A stretch of DNA of 64,000 bases from Porphyra umbilicalis (taxonomy: Eukaryota > Rhodophyta > Bangiophyceae > Bangiales > Bangiaceae), in NCBI GenBank assembly GCA_002049455.2, contig KV919028.1:46340-110339 (forward strand), given 5' to 3'. Positions 45,242 through 56,057 of this stretch are shown here, in pieces. The position numbers and the translations under genes were made by a program. Positions within the stretch are counted from its first letter, which is position 1. Each line of letters starts with the position of its first letter. The notes beneath the pieces were generated by a model that searched no databases, had not been told where the DNA came from, and saw only the letters and a program-made list of their open reading frames with translations.

Positions 45242-46087
45242 CTACGAGCGGCGGACCTTGTCTGCAAAGGCGTTCATCATATTGATGACCGCCTGGCGCA
45301 CGTCCCCATCTGTCGGACCGTCTGCAGTCGCAGAGCCGCCGACACCCCCCCCGCCCTCCCCCCCACCACGTCAGCGTGCTGCAGCGTCCGCGGCGGCTTT
45401 CTCCAACGACAGTTTGTACTCAAAGTAGTTGCGTACCGCCTCGGAGGTCGTCATCTTCTTGGCCTTATTGGTCGGGGAGGCCGCCGAAATCTCTGCTGCC
45501 GTCTTCTCCCCGGGTGAGACCATGCTGCCGTCACGACCCGAATCCTCCGAGTTGTCCGACTACCCGTCTTCGACGCCAGACCTGTCCCCGTCGTTCAATC
45601 CCCCCACGTCGGTGCCTTCATCGCCGTCGCGCCCGTTGCCCTCGGTCTCGCCCGCCTCCCCCGCCGCGCCCCCCGCAACCGCCGCACTCGAGGAGGCGGC
45701 CGCTGAGGCCCGTGCCCCGTCCGCGGCGCGTGCCGAGCCGAACAAGACAGGGTCACGGGCTGAAGTTTGAGCGGAAACCGGGCAGCCCTTGAATGCCGAG
45801 CGGCACAACCCAAAAAGCACGCACCCTCCAAACTTGAGAAGTATGTCTTCTTTTTCAGCCGTACTCAGCCCCGTTTTCTTGAGGTCCTTGCACGCATCTT
45901 TGCAGCGCGAGCGCATGTTCTTGATTTTCTTCTCCACACTCTTGATTGACCGGCTGCGGGCTACCTCCAAGTCGGCGGCTGGGGTTGCGTCGACGAATGC
46001 CTTCAGCATCACCGCCTCCATGCGGCGCTTCTTGTCCCCCGTGCGCCTCCCGCGGTACTCCGCCCAATGCACCGAGGCCGCCGTCAT
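45242..46087 (-). pseudogene. Myb/SANT-like DNA-binding protein with in-frame TAG
   Basis: The minus-strand frame from ATG 46087 contains SVHWAEYRGRR and then RSIKSVEKKIKNMRSRC with TGLSTAEKEDILLKFG. This is the helix pattern of the second half of SANT-like domains in transposon-associated proteins. A single TAG at 45562-45560 interrupts the frame. The same frame then continues with sensible protein (KAKKMTTSEAVRNYFEYKLS ... VRQAVINMMNAFADKVRR) to a stop at 45242. The gene is convergent to the Harbinger-like transposase, about 490 bp apart. That fits the two-gene layout of PIF/Harbinger elements, where the Myb-like protein helps the transposase bind the ends. The frame is open upstream to 46156 and an upstream exon is likely, since the first tryptophan helix may be missing. 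Confidence 0.5.
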
Positions 46088-46687
46088 GACGCCAATGGTT
46101 GCGCTTGTTGAAACGTTCTTGAGCCTCCCGCCACTTGGCCAGGCCCGGCGGCCCACAGGCAGCTGGAAGCTCCGGGCAGGGGTCTTGGGGGGGCCACCAT
46201 GTCAGGTTCTCAATGCCTGGGAGGCCGGCCGGGGGGGGGAGGCAGAGGGGGAAGGGATCGGGAGGGGTGGATGTGAGGGCGACAAGCGTTGGTGTTGGGG
46301 GTGACGGTGGGGGGACCAGGCAGTCTGTGGCGTGCGAGCCACTCACAGCCAGGTGGTCGTCGATCTACGCATGTATGTGCGGCGCCCCACGCCGCGTGAG
46401 CGGTTGGCTTGCCAGGTGGGGCGCGCTCGCCACGATAAAAAAGAGCGGGCAAGTGATGGCAGTGAATAGCCTACTCGCCTTAGCTCGAGTGCGTGCTGGT
46501 GCTTGCCTGTTTGCATATGATTCAAAAAATATTTTCTCATTGCTGCTGGTGCTCTGAAACCAAGTCATTATTAAGTATATAGTTCCTATATTCGGGGTCT
46601 GAGCCGGTTGCTGAGCGAGGTTCTGAGCAACAGGAAACCGTAAATCGGCCTCAGGCTTAGGCGAGAATGCGCGCCCGCTCGCAGACT

Positions 46688-47148
46688 GCGCAGCGGGCCC
46701 AGAACCGTCGTCAAAAGCACGTCTATTTTTACCTGTTTTGAGCCTCTGGGAGGCCCGTGTTCCTGTTTGAAGAAACAGAATTCTTGTGCAAAAAACAGAG
46801 CGACCCCCCTTGACAGGCTCTCAGAGGCCATCCCATGCGAGGTCCTTGCATATTTGTGTTTGCGAAAACCGGCATCGTTCCTCACTCCACACATAGCGCC
46901 TGCTAGCAGGGCCATAGATGCTTCTCAGTCTCTCTCTCTTTCTGGAAGGGTGAATTGTGTACGTCTTATGCTGTGTCTCTCTTTTTACGAGTGGAGAGGC
47001 GTCTATCCCGGTGAACAGATGATTTTGGCGCCCTTTCTGGAAAAAAACAGCTTTGACAGAGTCGCAGGGCGGTTCGCAGATTATCTGTTCGCCTCAAAAC
47101 ACGCAAAAGCAGACGTGCTTTTGACGACTGTATTGGGCCCGCTGCGCT
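46688..47148. mobile_element. MITE-like element with about 65-bp inverted ends
   Basis: 46688-46755 and the complement of 47082-47148 match. The outer 36 bp differ at about three positions (ends GCGCAGCGGGCCCA ... CGTCAAAAGCACGTCT) and the inner part is looser (TGTTTTGAG shared). About 330 bp of non-coding DNA separates the arms. No target-site duplication was recognised. Confidence 0.6.
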
Positions 47149-48034
47149 GAAGCCACCGGCGAGAAAGGGAGACCGGACACGCAAGTGCCAGCTTGATCCC
47201 GATCGATCGACTTGATCCGTAATGTTTCGGGCACTTCGACGCTGAAAAGTGTTTTATGCGCTCAACCCATCGATCACTGCCCTTTTTCTTCGAGCCTACG
47301 AGCGCAACTGGCACCAAAAGTTGCGTCCTCCCTGGAGCTTCCTGCAGGTATGCTTATTCCCTTTTCGGTATCATATCGAGGCAACGCCGTCCGTGGGGAG
47401 AAAAAACAACGGGCAAACGAGCTGAAATCGACGATTCTGGTGATCCACTTTGGGCGTCGTTGATCCAGAATCGCGTCAGGGACAACACGAACAAGTAGGG
47501 TTGTTGAGTGCGCCTGGGGCGCTCTATTATATTTCGACCGAGTGCCCGACGACTCTGTCTGCTGCCTCTATGGGCGCAGCAGCCCTGGCTGCAGCTGCCC
47601 CAGCGGTACGGCGGGAAGGGCCCGTCGGGAGGTGGCCATGGCAGCAGCGATGGCCCTCGTCTTGGCGCCAGAGCAGCAGCATCCTTCTCAACCACCTCCC
47701 ACGACTGCAAGACATCTTTGGCAAGGATACATACTTGGTCAAGGCTGCAGACGTGAATAGTTCGGCCTGACTGTGTACGGTGTGCGTGTGTTTCTTGTCC
47801 TCATGGCCCAACGGTCTGGTTGTCTACATCACCACCTGGAACATGTTCAGCTGTTCTCATGTTTTTCCTTGGGAGCTGTCGCTGTGGGCGGCACGCAGAC
47901 ACATTGGGGCTTGTGGATGACCGTCAACAGTCCTTCTTTCACATGCATGGAGAAATTCACAGATGGTCTCTAGTTTCCACGAAACACAGTCAAAACGCAA
48001 GAACAAGAGGGGGCTACCTGATCATTTATGGGTG

Positions 48035-48108
48035 CTACAACGGGCGCTTGAGGGGCGCTCAGGGCGCACTGAGCGCTCAAAGGGCGCTCAGGGGCGCATT
48101 CTGCACCA
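48035..48108. repeat. GGGCGCTCA repeat cluster
   Basis: Several direct and inverted copies of GGGCGCTCAG / TGAGCGC lie within about 75 bp. Confidence 0.7.
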
Positions 48109-48129
48109 GCGCCCCGAAAATCGGGGCGC
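48109..48129. other. Perfect 9-bp hairpin
   Basis: GCGCCCCGA, loop AAA, then TCGGGGCGC. It lies about 400 bp beyond the 3' end of the ApbE gene. Its role is unknown; in a nuclear genome it need not be a terminator. Confidence 0.6.
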
Positions 48130-48528
48130 ACTCAACAAGCCTACGAACAAGCGACGAAGTAGCCAAGACTACTGTACTGCCTCCTGCTGGACTCCCTGCG
48201 ATCGTACTCATTTCCAAAACGTGTGCAATCTCGTGCGTGTCATTGCTTGCTCGGAGGAGAACAGGGAAGCGTGGCTTGTCCTCAGCTCGGGTATGTAGCG
48301 TCCCCAAGATCGACGTCGGCGGTGCGCTTGACAAAGCAACGTTTGGTGGCGCTTGGGGAGCGGCTGAAGACGTGGTGCGCGTTTTTACGACGCCATGAGC
48401 GGCGCCACGGGTGGCGGTGGGGGGACTGCGTGTGACCGATTGTGGCGATGTTTGCGTCGGCGAGGGCACGCGACTGGCGCCCTGCGAGTTGTTTGTTCTA
48501 CTTCTCGCGCATACAAACAGCCCGCCCG

Positions 48529-49218
48529 TCAGCTGCTGCTGCCACGGGAGGGGCGGGACCCCCCCCCTTCGCCCCCCACCCGCTGGTACTGCCGCAACAG
48601 CCACACGAGGTGCCCCTCCCCCCCCACCCCCGCCGTCGGCGGCTGCACTGCCCGCGTCGATTGCGCGACGACGACCAGATGGTCCCCCGCGTGCCGCACC
48701 GCCACGATCGTTGCCACCACGGCGGGGCAGTCGCGCAGCAGCGGCGGCAGTGCCGCCGTTGCCACCACCGCGTCCACGTCTTGCGCGGCGCCCCCCCCCC
48801 CCGCCACGCCCGACGCGCCCACCGCCGCCGCGCCGCCGTTGCCGTTGCCGCCGTCGGCGGCGAGCGTCACGAACTGCGGGTCCCCCTCCACCGCCGCCGA
48901 CACGGCGTAGCGGGCGGCGAGCGCCGCGTGGCGCGGCCGCAGCGGCGCCGCCGCAACGAGCGTGCCGACGGCGCCGAGGCCCGCCCCAAACCGCGACGAC
49001 GACGTGACGGCAAAGGTGAGGAGGCCGGGCGCGCCCGCCGGCACGCGCACCGACGTGGCGGTGAGGGCGAGCGCCTCGCCCGTTGCGGCGGTCGTCGTCA
49101 CCACCCACACCGCCGCCGCGGCGCAGCGGAGGGCGGAGCGAAAGGCGGCCGCTTCGGGCGTGAGCGGCGTGCCGCTGGCCGTGTCGGCGAGCGTCACACC
49201 ACCCCCGCCGCCGGTGGT

Positions 49219-49255
<37 letters not shown>

Positions 49256-51660
49256 TCGCCGCCGCCACCGACGCCGCCGCCACCGCCACCGCCGCCACCC
49301 CCCCCCCCCCGGCGGGGCGCATGGAGCGCGTCGCGAGTGCCGCCATCGACAGCACCACCGGCGCGGGCGCGTCGGCCTTGGACGGCGGCAGCGCTTGCGG
49401 CGCGAGCGCCGTCACCCCCCCGGCGGTGCGGAGGAGCAGCGGCGCCGGCTCCCGCGCCGCCTGCACCGCGTCGACCGACGCGGTCAGCAGCACGGAAAAC
49501 GTCGGCCGCACGACCGCGCTGTCGGGCAGCGCCGCCACGGTCGTGAGCGTCAGCCGCAGCGCGGGCCGCCCGTGGAGGCGCGCAAACAGGTCGGGGCGGG
49601 CGCCCTCTTCAATTCCCCCCGGCGTGCCGGCGGCGGCCGCCACCTCGGCGTCGTCGGCAGACAAGAGGACGAGGGACAACTCGGTGCCGGGCGTCGCCCG
49701 CTTGGCCGCCGCGTACGCCGTGTGGCCGGCGGGGAGGAGGAGCGACACGGAGGGCGTCGGCGTCAGCGCCGCCGACGCCCACGCGTCGACGAGGGCGCCG
49801 CGGAGGGAGGTGGCGCCGTTGACGCTGACGGCCATGAAGAGGAGCACCGCGAGGGTGGCGGGGGGGGGGGCCGTCACCGACGCAATGGCGACCGCGTCGG
49901 CGCTGCTCGGTAGGGGGATGGCCGACCACCCGGGGGCGGCCGCGGGGTCGAGGCGCACACGCTCCAGGAGGGTCAGGGCGGGGGGCGCACCCGCCTCGCC
50001 GCCGCCGCCGTCGCCGCCGTCTCCACCGTTGCCGCCGCCGCCGCTTTGCCCGGCCGCCGTCGGCGTGCGGTTGATTGGCGTGTAGGCGCTCGTTGTATAC
50101 GGCGGCTCTGGCGGCCGCGGCAGCACCGCGTAGCCGTACACGAGCTCTGGGTAGCGGCGGGTGAGGGCGCGGAGCCACGCCGCCGCCTCATCCGCGCGCC
50201 CAAACGTCATGGCGGCGGTGGCGAAGCCGTCGGCGAGCCCGCACGACGACGCGAGCACGCTCACCGACGCCACCGACGACGCCGTCGCCTTCATCGGTGC
50301 CAACCCCGACGGCGACAGGACGTGGTGGTAGCCCAACTTGCGCACCCCCACATAGTCCCCCGACGTGGCGACGGCGGCGGCGGGGCGCGCCCCAGACGCG
50401 GGCGCGACCAGTGCCGTCGGCGGGGGCGCCACGTCGACGAGAAAGGCGGCGTCGTCGGCGCCGAGCGCGGTCGCCAGCTGGTCCCGCGCCCACAACACGT
50501 ACAGGGTGCCGAGGGCGGGCGGCGCCATGAGCGCCGTGCGCCACGGGCGGCCGGATGGGTGGCACCCGACCGCCGCCACGTCCGCGCCCCAATCGACGTA
50601 CGCGTTGGCCCAGCCGGCGTCGACGAGGCAGGAGAGGAGGAGGTCGACGGCGTGGCCTTTGGCCACCCCGCCGAGGTCAATCCCCGTATTGCCGTTGCAC
50701 CGCCACGCGGTGCCACCGCCGCCGCCGCCGCCGCCACCGCCGCCACCGCCGCCGCCGCCACCGCCGCCGCGGCGGCGCCGTCCCCCCCCGTCTGCCACCC
50801 CCTTTGGTGGCAGCCGCTTGACGCGCGTGCGCCACCCGACCGCGTGCGTCAGGTGGGCGACCTCGGCGGCGACCGGCGGGCGCCCCGTCTTGGCGACAAA
50901 GGAGCGCCAAAAGGCGCCGACGGGGCCGACCGTCGGGTCAAAGCGCCCGCCCGACAAGTCGTGCAGCCGGTCGACGAGGGTGAGGAGGTCGGCGAGGTCC
51001 GCCGACAGGGGCACCTTTTTGTTGACCGCCGCCCCCGCCAGCCGCGTCACCTCCGACTCGGGGTTCCAATTGTCAAAGCGGTCGTGGACGCCCGCAAAGA
51101 CCGCGTCAATGATGGCGCGGAGGGCGGGCGTGTGGCCGTCAGAGGCGCCGCCGACGAGCACCACGTAGGGGAGGGTCATGGCCACGCCCGTCAGCGCCAG
51201 CGGCGTCGCGTCGACGGCGGCGGCGGCGGCGGTGGCGGCCACGCCGCCGCCGCCGCCGCTGGGCAACCGCGCCGCGTCCGCCCCCGCCACGCACGAGTCG
51301 TCGGCCGGGGCGACGGCGCGGACGACGCGGGATTTGGTCTCGTGCGCCACGTCGACATTGACGGGCACGGCGTCGTCGGGCTTGGCGAGGATGCCGAAAA
51401 AGGGGTTGCCCCCCCCCGCCCCATGGACCGAGTAGGACGCCGACGTGGGCGTGTCGTACGCGGGCGCGGGCGCCACCGCCGCCGCCCGCACCACGACCGC
51501 CGAGGCGGACCGCCGCGGCGGGGTGGGGGCCGCGGCGGGGGAGCCGCCGCCGGCCGCCGCCGCCGCCTTTGCCGCCGGCAACGCCGCGGCGGCCCGGTCG
51601 GGATGGTTGGGTTTGGAGGCGCCGCCGCCCGTGGCGTCGGCGCCGCCGGGGGGGGGGGGG
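48529..51660 (-). CDS. ApbE FAD:protein FMN transferase fused to flavin-reductase-like domains
   Basis: The N-terminal domain is ApbE-like, the enzyme that moves FMN from FAD onto a Ser/Thr of a target flavoprotein. It has LTGVAMTLPYVVLV, NWNPESEVTRLAG, SGGRFDPTVGPVGAFWR, GIDLGGVAKGHAVD (FAD site), AYVDWGADVAAVG, AVATSGDY with HHVLSPSG, and GLADGFATAAMTFG. A Gly-rich insertion precedes GIDLGG. After it come a degenerate flavin-reductase-like domain (about 50000-49350) and a clearer one (49197-48529: FRSALRCAAAAVWVVTT, ALTATSVRVPAGAPGLLTF, HAGDHLVVVAQS). The two parts are in different frames, and both frames are open through a poly-G/GGC tract (49200-49315). A one-base assembly error in the 12-bp G-run or a short intron would join them. 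The start is unresolved: the frame is open to 52418, but the only in-frame ATG is internal (51179). An upstream exon or an indel in the G-run at 51650-51662 is likely. Confidence 0.8.
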
Positions 51661-52253
51661 GGGTCCGCGACGCAACGTGCCGTCAGAGGCGGAGGTGGGA
51701 CAACCAGTGGGGCATGACGGCCGACTCGGGCGTGCGGGGGGGAGGCGCCCGGGGGACGGGGGCGCACGCGTCGTCGGGCCGTCCCGAGCAGACGAGAGGC
51801 GTGGCGGGGGCGGTGCGTACGCTCACCCAAACCGGCGCAGGCGGGGGGGGCACCAACACACAAAACGGTGTGCCCCCGGTCAATGCACGGAGGACGGGGT
51901 CGGCCGGCCGCCCGGCGGCGCGCGGCCCGCCCCGCGAATGCCCGCCGCGCGCACGCCGGCGGCGCGTCGACCGCAGGGCGGCCGTTGGGACATGCCCGGC
52001 GGGCGGGACGGCCGGCGCGGACGCGCCCACCCCCGCCACGCCTGATCCCGGCGGCGGGCGGGTGTGGCGGCAGCGACAGCCCCTCTCGCGACGCACGGCG
52101 GTTGGGGGGGGGCTGCCGTGGCTTTGAATGCGTGTCTGGCTTTTGCCACCTCCGTGCGGCGCGAGGCCGGCGCCGGGCCGCCTTCGTCACGACAGCCGCA
52201 TGAGTCAAGGGTGGCGCAGAGGACGGCGTCCTCTGCTCGTCTAATTGGCAGGC

Positions 52254-52381
52254 TTCTTTCAAGTTCTTCACCGCCCAGCCCGGGGTGGTACCACCGCGGT
52301 GGTACAGTACCTTCACCGCCGAGCCCGGGGTGGTACAGTACCACCGCGGTGGCGGGCTGGGCGGTGAAGAACTTGAAAGAA
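52254..52381. mobile_element. 128-bp foldback MITE-like repeat
   Basis: The first 29 bp (TTCTTTCAAGTTCTTCACCG...) are perfectly inverted at the other end. The centre holds two CCCGGGGTGGTAC blocks and CCACCGCGGTGG palindromes, so almost the whole element can fold. No target duplication was seen. It lies just upstream of the ApbE coding region. Confidence 0.75.
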
Positions 52382-53014
52382 CCTTGCTGGCGAAACGTTT
52401 CGCCAATAGAGGTAACAACGGGGCCGGATCCGACCCTTCACAGTCTGTGCGAGGATCCGACCCTTCATGTTTGAATGCTATTGGATGTTGTAGGATCTTA
52501 CAGCGCCCTCACTGGTCTGGACTTTCTACAGAATTGTTGTCGACCGCTGCCCGCACCGGTGCGCCCTTGGCACCCTTGGCCAATACTTACCTGGTGTCAC
52601 ATACACGCTTTCAACAGTCGACCCAGCGCGCCTGCTTTTTCACAACGTTTCGTGCTGACCCGCAGATCGAGCGACCCATCTCTGTGTGGGACACCTCTCT
52701 GGACCGTGTCCTCCTCTCGCCACCGGGCGCGCCCGTCACCGCCTTGGCAACCGCACTGCGCGGCACGCCTTGCTCAAAGCGTGTGCTGCCAAGAAATACA
52801 AACGCCGTGCGTCACGTGTACCACAAGGCCAGGGGGGCCCCCCGGCAGTCCACCACCCTCTACACATCCATCGGTTGTCCAAAAACCTGCCTCGAGGGCA
52901 GAAATGTACACACAAGACCAGCGTGCGCCCACTGCCATGGTAGGGCCCGCCCGTATCAAAGCGGGCAACAAGCCCGATGCCGCCACCACCGCCACCCCAC
53001 TACGTCCGCCGCCC
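52382..53014. other. Spacer between ApbE and HNH genes
   Basis: It contains a short direct duplication, GGATCCGACCCTTCA, at 52426 and 52454. No gene was recognised. Confidence 0.6.
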
Positions 53015-54844
53015 TCAGTCAATCAGCTCCGTGTCCCAGTACAAGTAGTCGCGCCACGTCTCGTGGCACCAGCGCGGGGGGAAGCGGCGTGCCACGACTT
53101 GTAATTGCGCGTTGGTCGGCTCGACGGGCTTGCGGCGGAGCTTCATCTCCCCCGACAGCTGCGCCAGGGTGCGACCGCCCTTGCGGTGGTTGCACGACAC
53201 GCACGCTGCGACAATGTTGGTCCAACAGGTCTTTGCACCGCCTTGGCAGCGGGGCATCACGTGGTCAAACGTGAGGTCTGGTACGGGGAACCGCTTGTCA
53301 CAGTACTGTGGGTAAGGAACAAGTAGACACGATGCAGCGGGAGGCAAGTGCATCCAAAGGCAAAACGGCGGAGAAACAGCGGAAAGAGTAGAAAATACTG
53401 CCAAGACTCCCCAGTCAGACTTCAATGACCACAAAATCCTCGTGTGTGTGATCAAGAGGGTGTGCACATAGACGAGTGGGAACGCACGTGCAAGACGGAA
53501 GCGTAACGCACGTCGTACTGCAGTCGACTGCACGAAGAAAAGAAGAACAGCGGGGTCACATACCTGGCAAGTGAAGTCATCCCTCAGAAATACATTGAAG
53601 CGGGTAAAGGCCGGCTTGCCACCAGCGATAGGCCGGTACTCCCGCAGTGCAATGACACTTGGTAGCTCGAACCGGCGCCCGGGCGACCGAACAGACGCGT
53701 TAGGGTACACGGCAACCACCTGCACACGGTCCTGATACACCGCCTTGATAACTTCTTGCCACGGCCACAGTGATAACGGCAGGTAGGACAATGGCTATGA
53801 TACGAACAGGACAGGGGTGGATGGCGGAGAAAACAAATAGCAAGCAACAATAGACAAAAACAGGTGCACGCCAGAACCGAGCAACGGAGCAAGCCGAAGA
53901 CGGCCCGGTCAAGGATATCAACGCCTCGCCCGCACAACCAGTCGGTCAGCTCTAGCGTCACGGCTATCCAGTCGCGCACGTCTGAAACATTTGCTGCAGC
54001 ACCTCCATTCACCCTGCACACCATCATCCTCCCTAGCCGAGCCCCCACTCATTCATACCTGGTAATCGGCATTGAGCACCAGCGCCGGACACGAGTCCGG
54101 CGCAAGGTTGCTTGCGCCAGAAAACACCAACTCCGTCGAGTGCTCCGCACCCCGCTCCGCAACCAGTGGTGTCGCCACTGCTTGGACAGCGGCCTTGGCC
54201 TTCAAAGACGACCGTCCGCGGCGCCCACCACCCGCCCGCCCACCCAACGTCACACTCACCCGGTCCCACTTACCGTCCAACGGGCGGCGGCGCAGGGAGC
54301 CGGTGCGGATGCTCCGGGCGGCCTTATCCGACGGCGCTGTCGCCCTCGATGTGGCTGCCAACGAGGAGCCTGAGGAGGGGGGTGGAAGGGGCGATGGCAG
54401 CCGTCCCGGCTCCCCTGTCTTGGACAGGGGCGTCAGCCCCGACGCGGCCAGCGGCGCCAAGCCAGCCCCGCCGCCACCGCCGCCAGTGCCGTCACCACCC
54501 CCTCCATTGGGCGCCCTGCCCTCACCGTCATCCGCCTTGCGCCCTGAACCACCAGGCGGTGTGATGGGGGGCACTCGCGTACCCCGCCCCTTCCTCCGCC
54601 CGCCCATCATGGTCGGCCCCGCCGCTGCGGGTGCGGCCGCCACCCCCACCCGCAACCCGCCGAGCAAGCAACTGCGCCGCGGCCGGCGCGCGGTGACAGT
54701 GATGGGGGGGAAGGCCGGCAGTAGGGCGCCCGCAGATGCCCGCCGCAAGGCAGACGCAGAGGCCGCATACGGGCCGGCGGCGCTGGGACGCCCGCAAAAG
54801 GTCACCGCGCTGCTCGCGGTCGGGGAAAAGGCGGGGGCCATCAT
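53015..54844 (-). CDS. HNH endonuclease-family protein, three exons, bacterial-type
   Basis: Exon 1 is 54844-54059, ending at CCAG|GTATGA. Exon 2 is 53794-53564, from CATAG and ending at CCAG|GTATGT. Exon 3 is 53305-53015, from CCCACAG. The joined frame reads PALVLNADYQ into PLSYLPLSLWPWQEV, then FTRFNVFLRDDFTCQ into YCDKRFPVPDLTFDHVMPRC, followed by VAACVSCNHRKGG and WRDYLYWDTELID. This is the alphaproteobacterial HNH family: the two CxxC pairs bind zinc, and the DH plus the Asn/His of CNHRK form the nuclease fold. The first 60 residues (MMAPAFSPTASSAVTFCGRP...) are rich in Ala, Ser and Arg, like an organelle transit peptide. A disordered Gly/Pro region of about 180 residues follows. All phases agree, so the gene appears intact. 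The biological target is unknown. A mitochondrial origin of the gene is inference. Confidence 0.88.
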
Positions 54845-55729
54845 GGTGGAGGTGGCTTGCGGGAGAGTGCACGGCGGCGGGGACGGCTGCCGCTAGAGCG
54901 GCAGCAGCAGCCACACGGGAACGAGCCAAAGCCACTGCAGAGACCGAACAGTGGCAGTAGCGGCGGCAGCAGGGGGAAAACACGCACCACGGTGGCACCG
55001 AATCGTGTAGCCGGGTGCCACGGCACAATGAAGCGGCGAGCGCGACGTGCGTCGCGCACAGCGCTCAACTCCCTCACCTCTTGGCAGAAAGCGACAAAGA
55101 GCGCGAACGGAGGGCAGGTGACCGAGGGGACGGCACAGGCCGGTACACGTAGGCGACAGTACCCTTGGCGCCTCCAAGGGCACACACCCCGGCCTGGCGG
55201 ACGCACAGCCCAGGGATGCGCGCCTTGCCGCGCCCGCTCCAACAACCCGTGTCGGCCGCGCAGGCGGTTGCGCTGACGGGTGTGCCGGGGAGCTGCTGGC
55301 AGCCAGCGGCTGGCCACGCCTCGGCGTGTCCACTGCAGTGGCAGCTGCCGTGCGTGGTGCGGGCCCGATGCTTCTGTACCCGAGAGCGAGGAGAGGTGCC
55401 TCAGCTGCCTCCACTGCCAGACCAGCACCTGGAGGAATGGTGCCGAAACGTCACGCCATTGGCCAGCTGCTCGCTGTCACGTACAAACGGCCACTGGCGG
55501 CAAGGAGCGAACGGAATCAAGAGCTCCCCAGGCAGAATCTCTGGGATTTCAGCTGTTCCTGCAGGACCTGTGGGCCCACAGGTCGTACTGAAAATAAGGT
55601 TGGCATGTCGGTAAATTTTGTCGGTAAATGAAATCGGTGAAGGTCGGTATCCCAATCGATAATCTACCCTCATTCGAGGGATAATCAGATCCGAACCCTG
55701 GCATTCTCGACAATCGATGACGGTGTGTT

Positions 55730-55815
55730 CACATCGGTGAGGTGGAAACCACAGCCTTCGTGATGTGGTCACAGCCTTCGTGATCTGGCATGACCACATC
55801 ACGAAGGCAAGACCA
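55730..55815. repeat. CCTTCGTGATGTGG repeat cluster, left copy
   Basis: Two direct copies of CACAGCCTTCGTGATSTGG-type sequence are followed by inverted copies (CCACATCACGAAGGC and CCACATCAAGAAGGC). A related cluster in inverted orientation lies at 63893-63966. Confidence 0.75.
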
Positions 55816-56002
55816 CATCAAGAAGGCTGAGGGACCAATAGGATGTGTGTATTCCTGCAGCTTCAGGGTGTTTGTAGCCACGGTGCGCCGTTGCTGAGGG
55901 TTCCTGCTTCCCCACCGTCCTCTGCCCCGGCCCGGTCCCTCTACGCCGTCTCGCCCCCCGCCCGACTGCCCGGATCGACTACGCCCCGGCCCTCCGCCGC
56001 CG

Positions 56003-56036
<34 letters not shown>
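56003..56036. repeat. Poly-C run (34 C)
   Basis: An uninterrupted run of 34 C lies 22 bp before the gag start. Its length is likely unstable and may be inexact in the assembly. Confidence 0.95.
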
Positions 56037-56037
<1 letters not shown>

Positions 56038-56057
56038 CCCCTCCGTCCCTCACCGCC

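Larger units (their letters stand above)
46157..48528. other. No recognised gene apart from the MITE-like element
   Basis: Mixed composition with frequent stops. It contains a G/C repeat cluster and hairpin at 48035-48129 downstream of the ApbE gene. Confidence 0.6.
54845..56057. other. No recognised gene; repeat cluster and Copia leader
   Basis: Mixed DNA with no domain seen. It holds the CCTTCGTGATGTGG repeat cluster (55730-55815) and the poly-C run before gag. No 5' LTR matching the candidate 3' LTR was found here. Confidence 0.55.

Noticed and set aside
48442-52127. Long plus-strand Arg/Pro-rich frames opposite the ApbE gene
   Set aside because: Motifs for ApbE and flavin reductase are on the minus strand. 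The plus frames are antisense of GC-rich codons.
54857-55428. Open frames on both strands upstream of the HNH gene
   Set aside because: No motif or splice support; composition is that of flanking GC-rich DNA.
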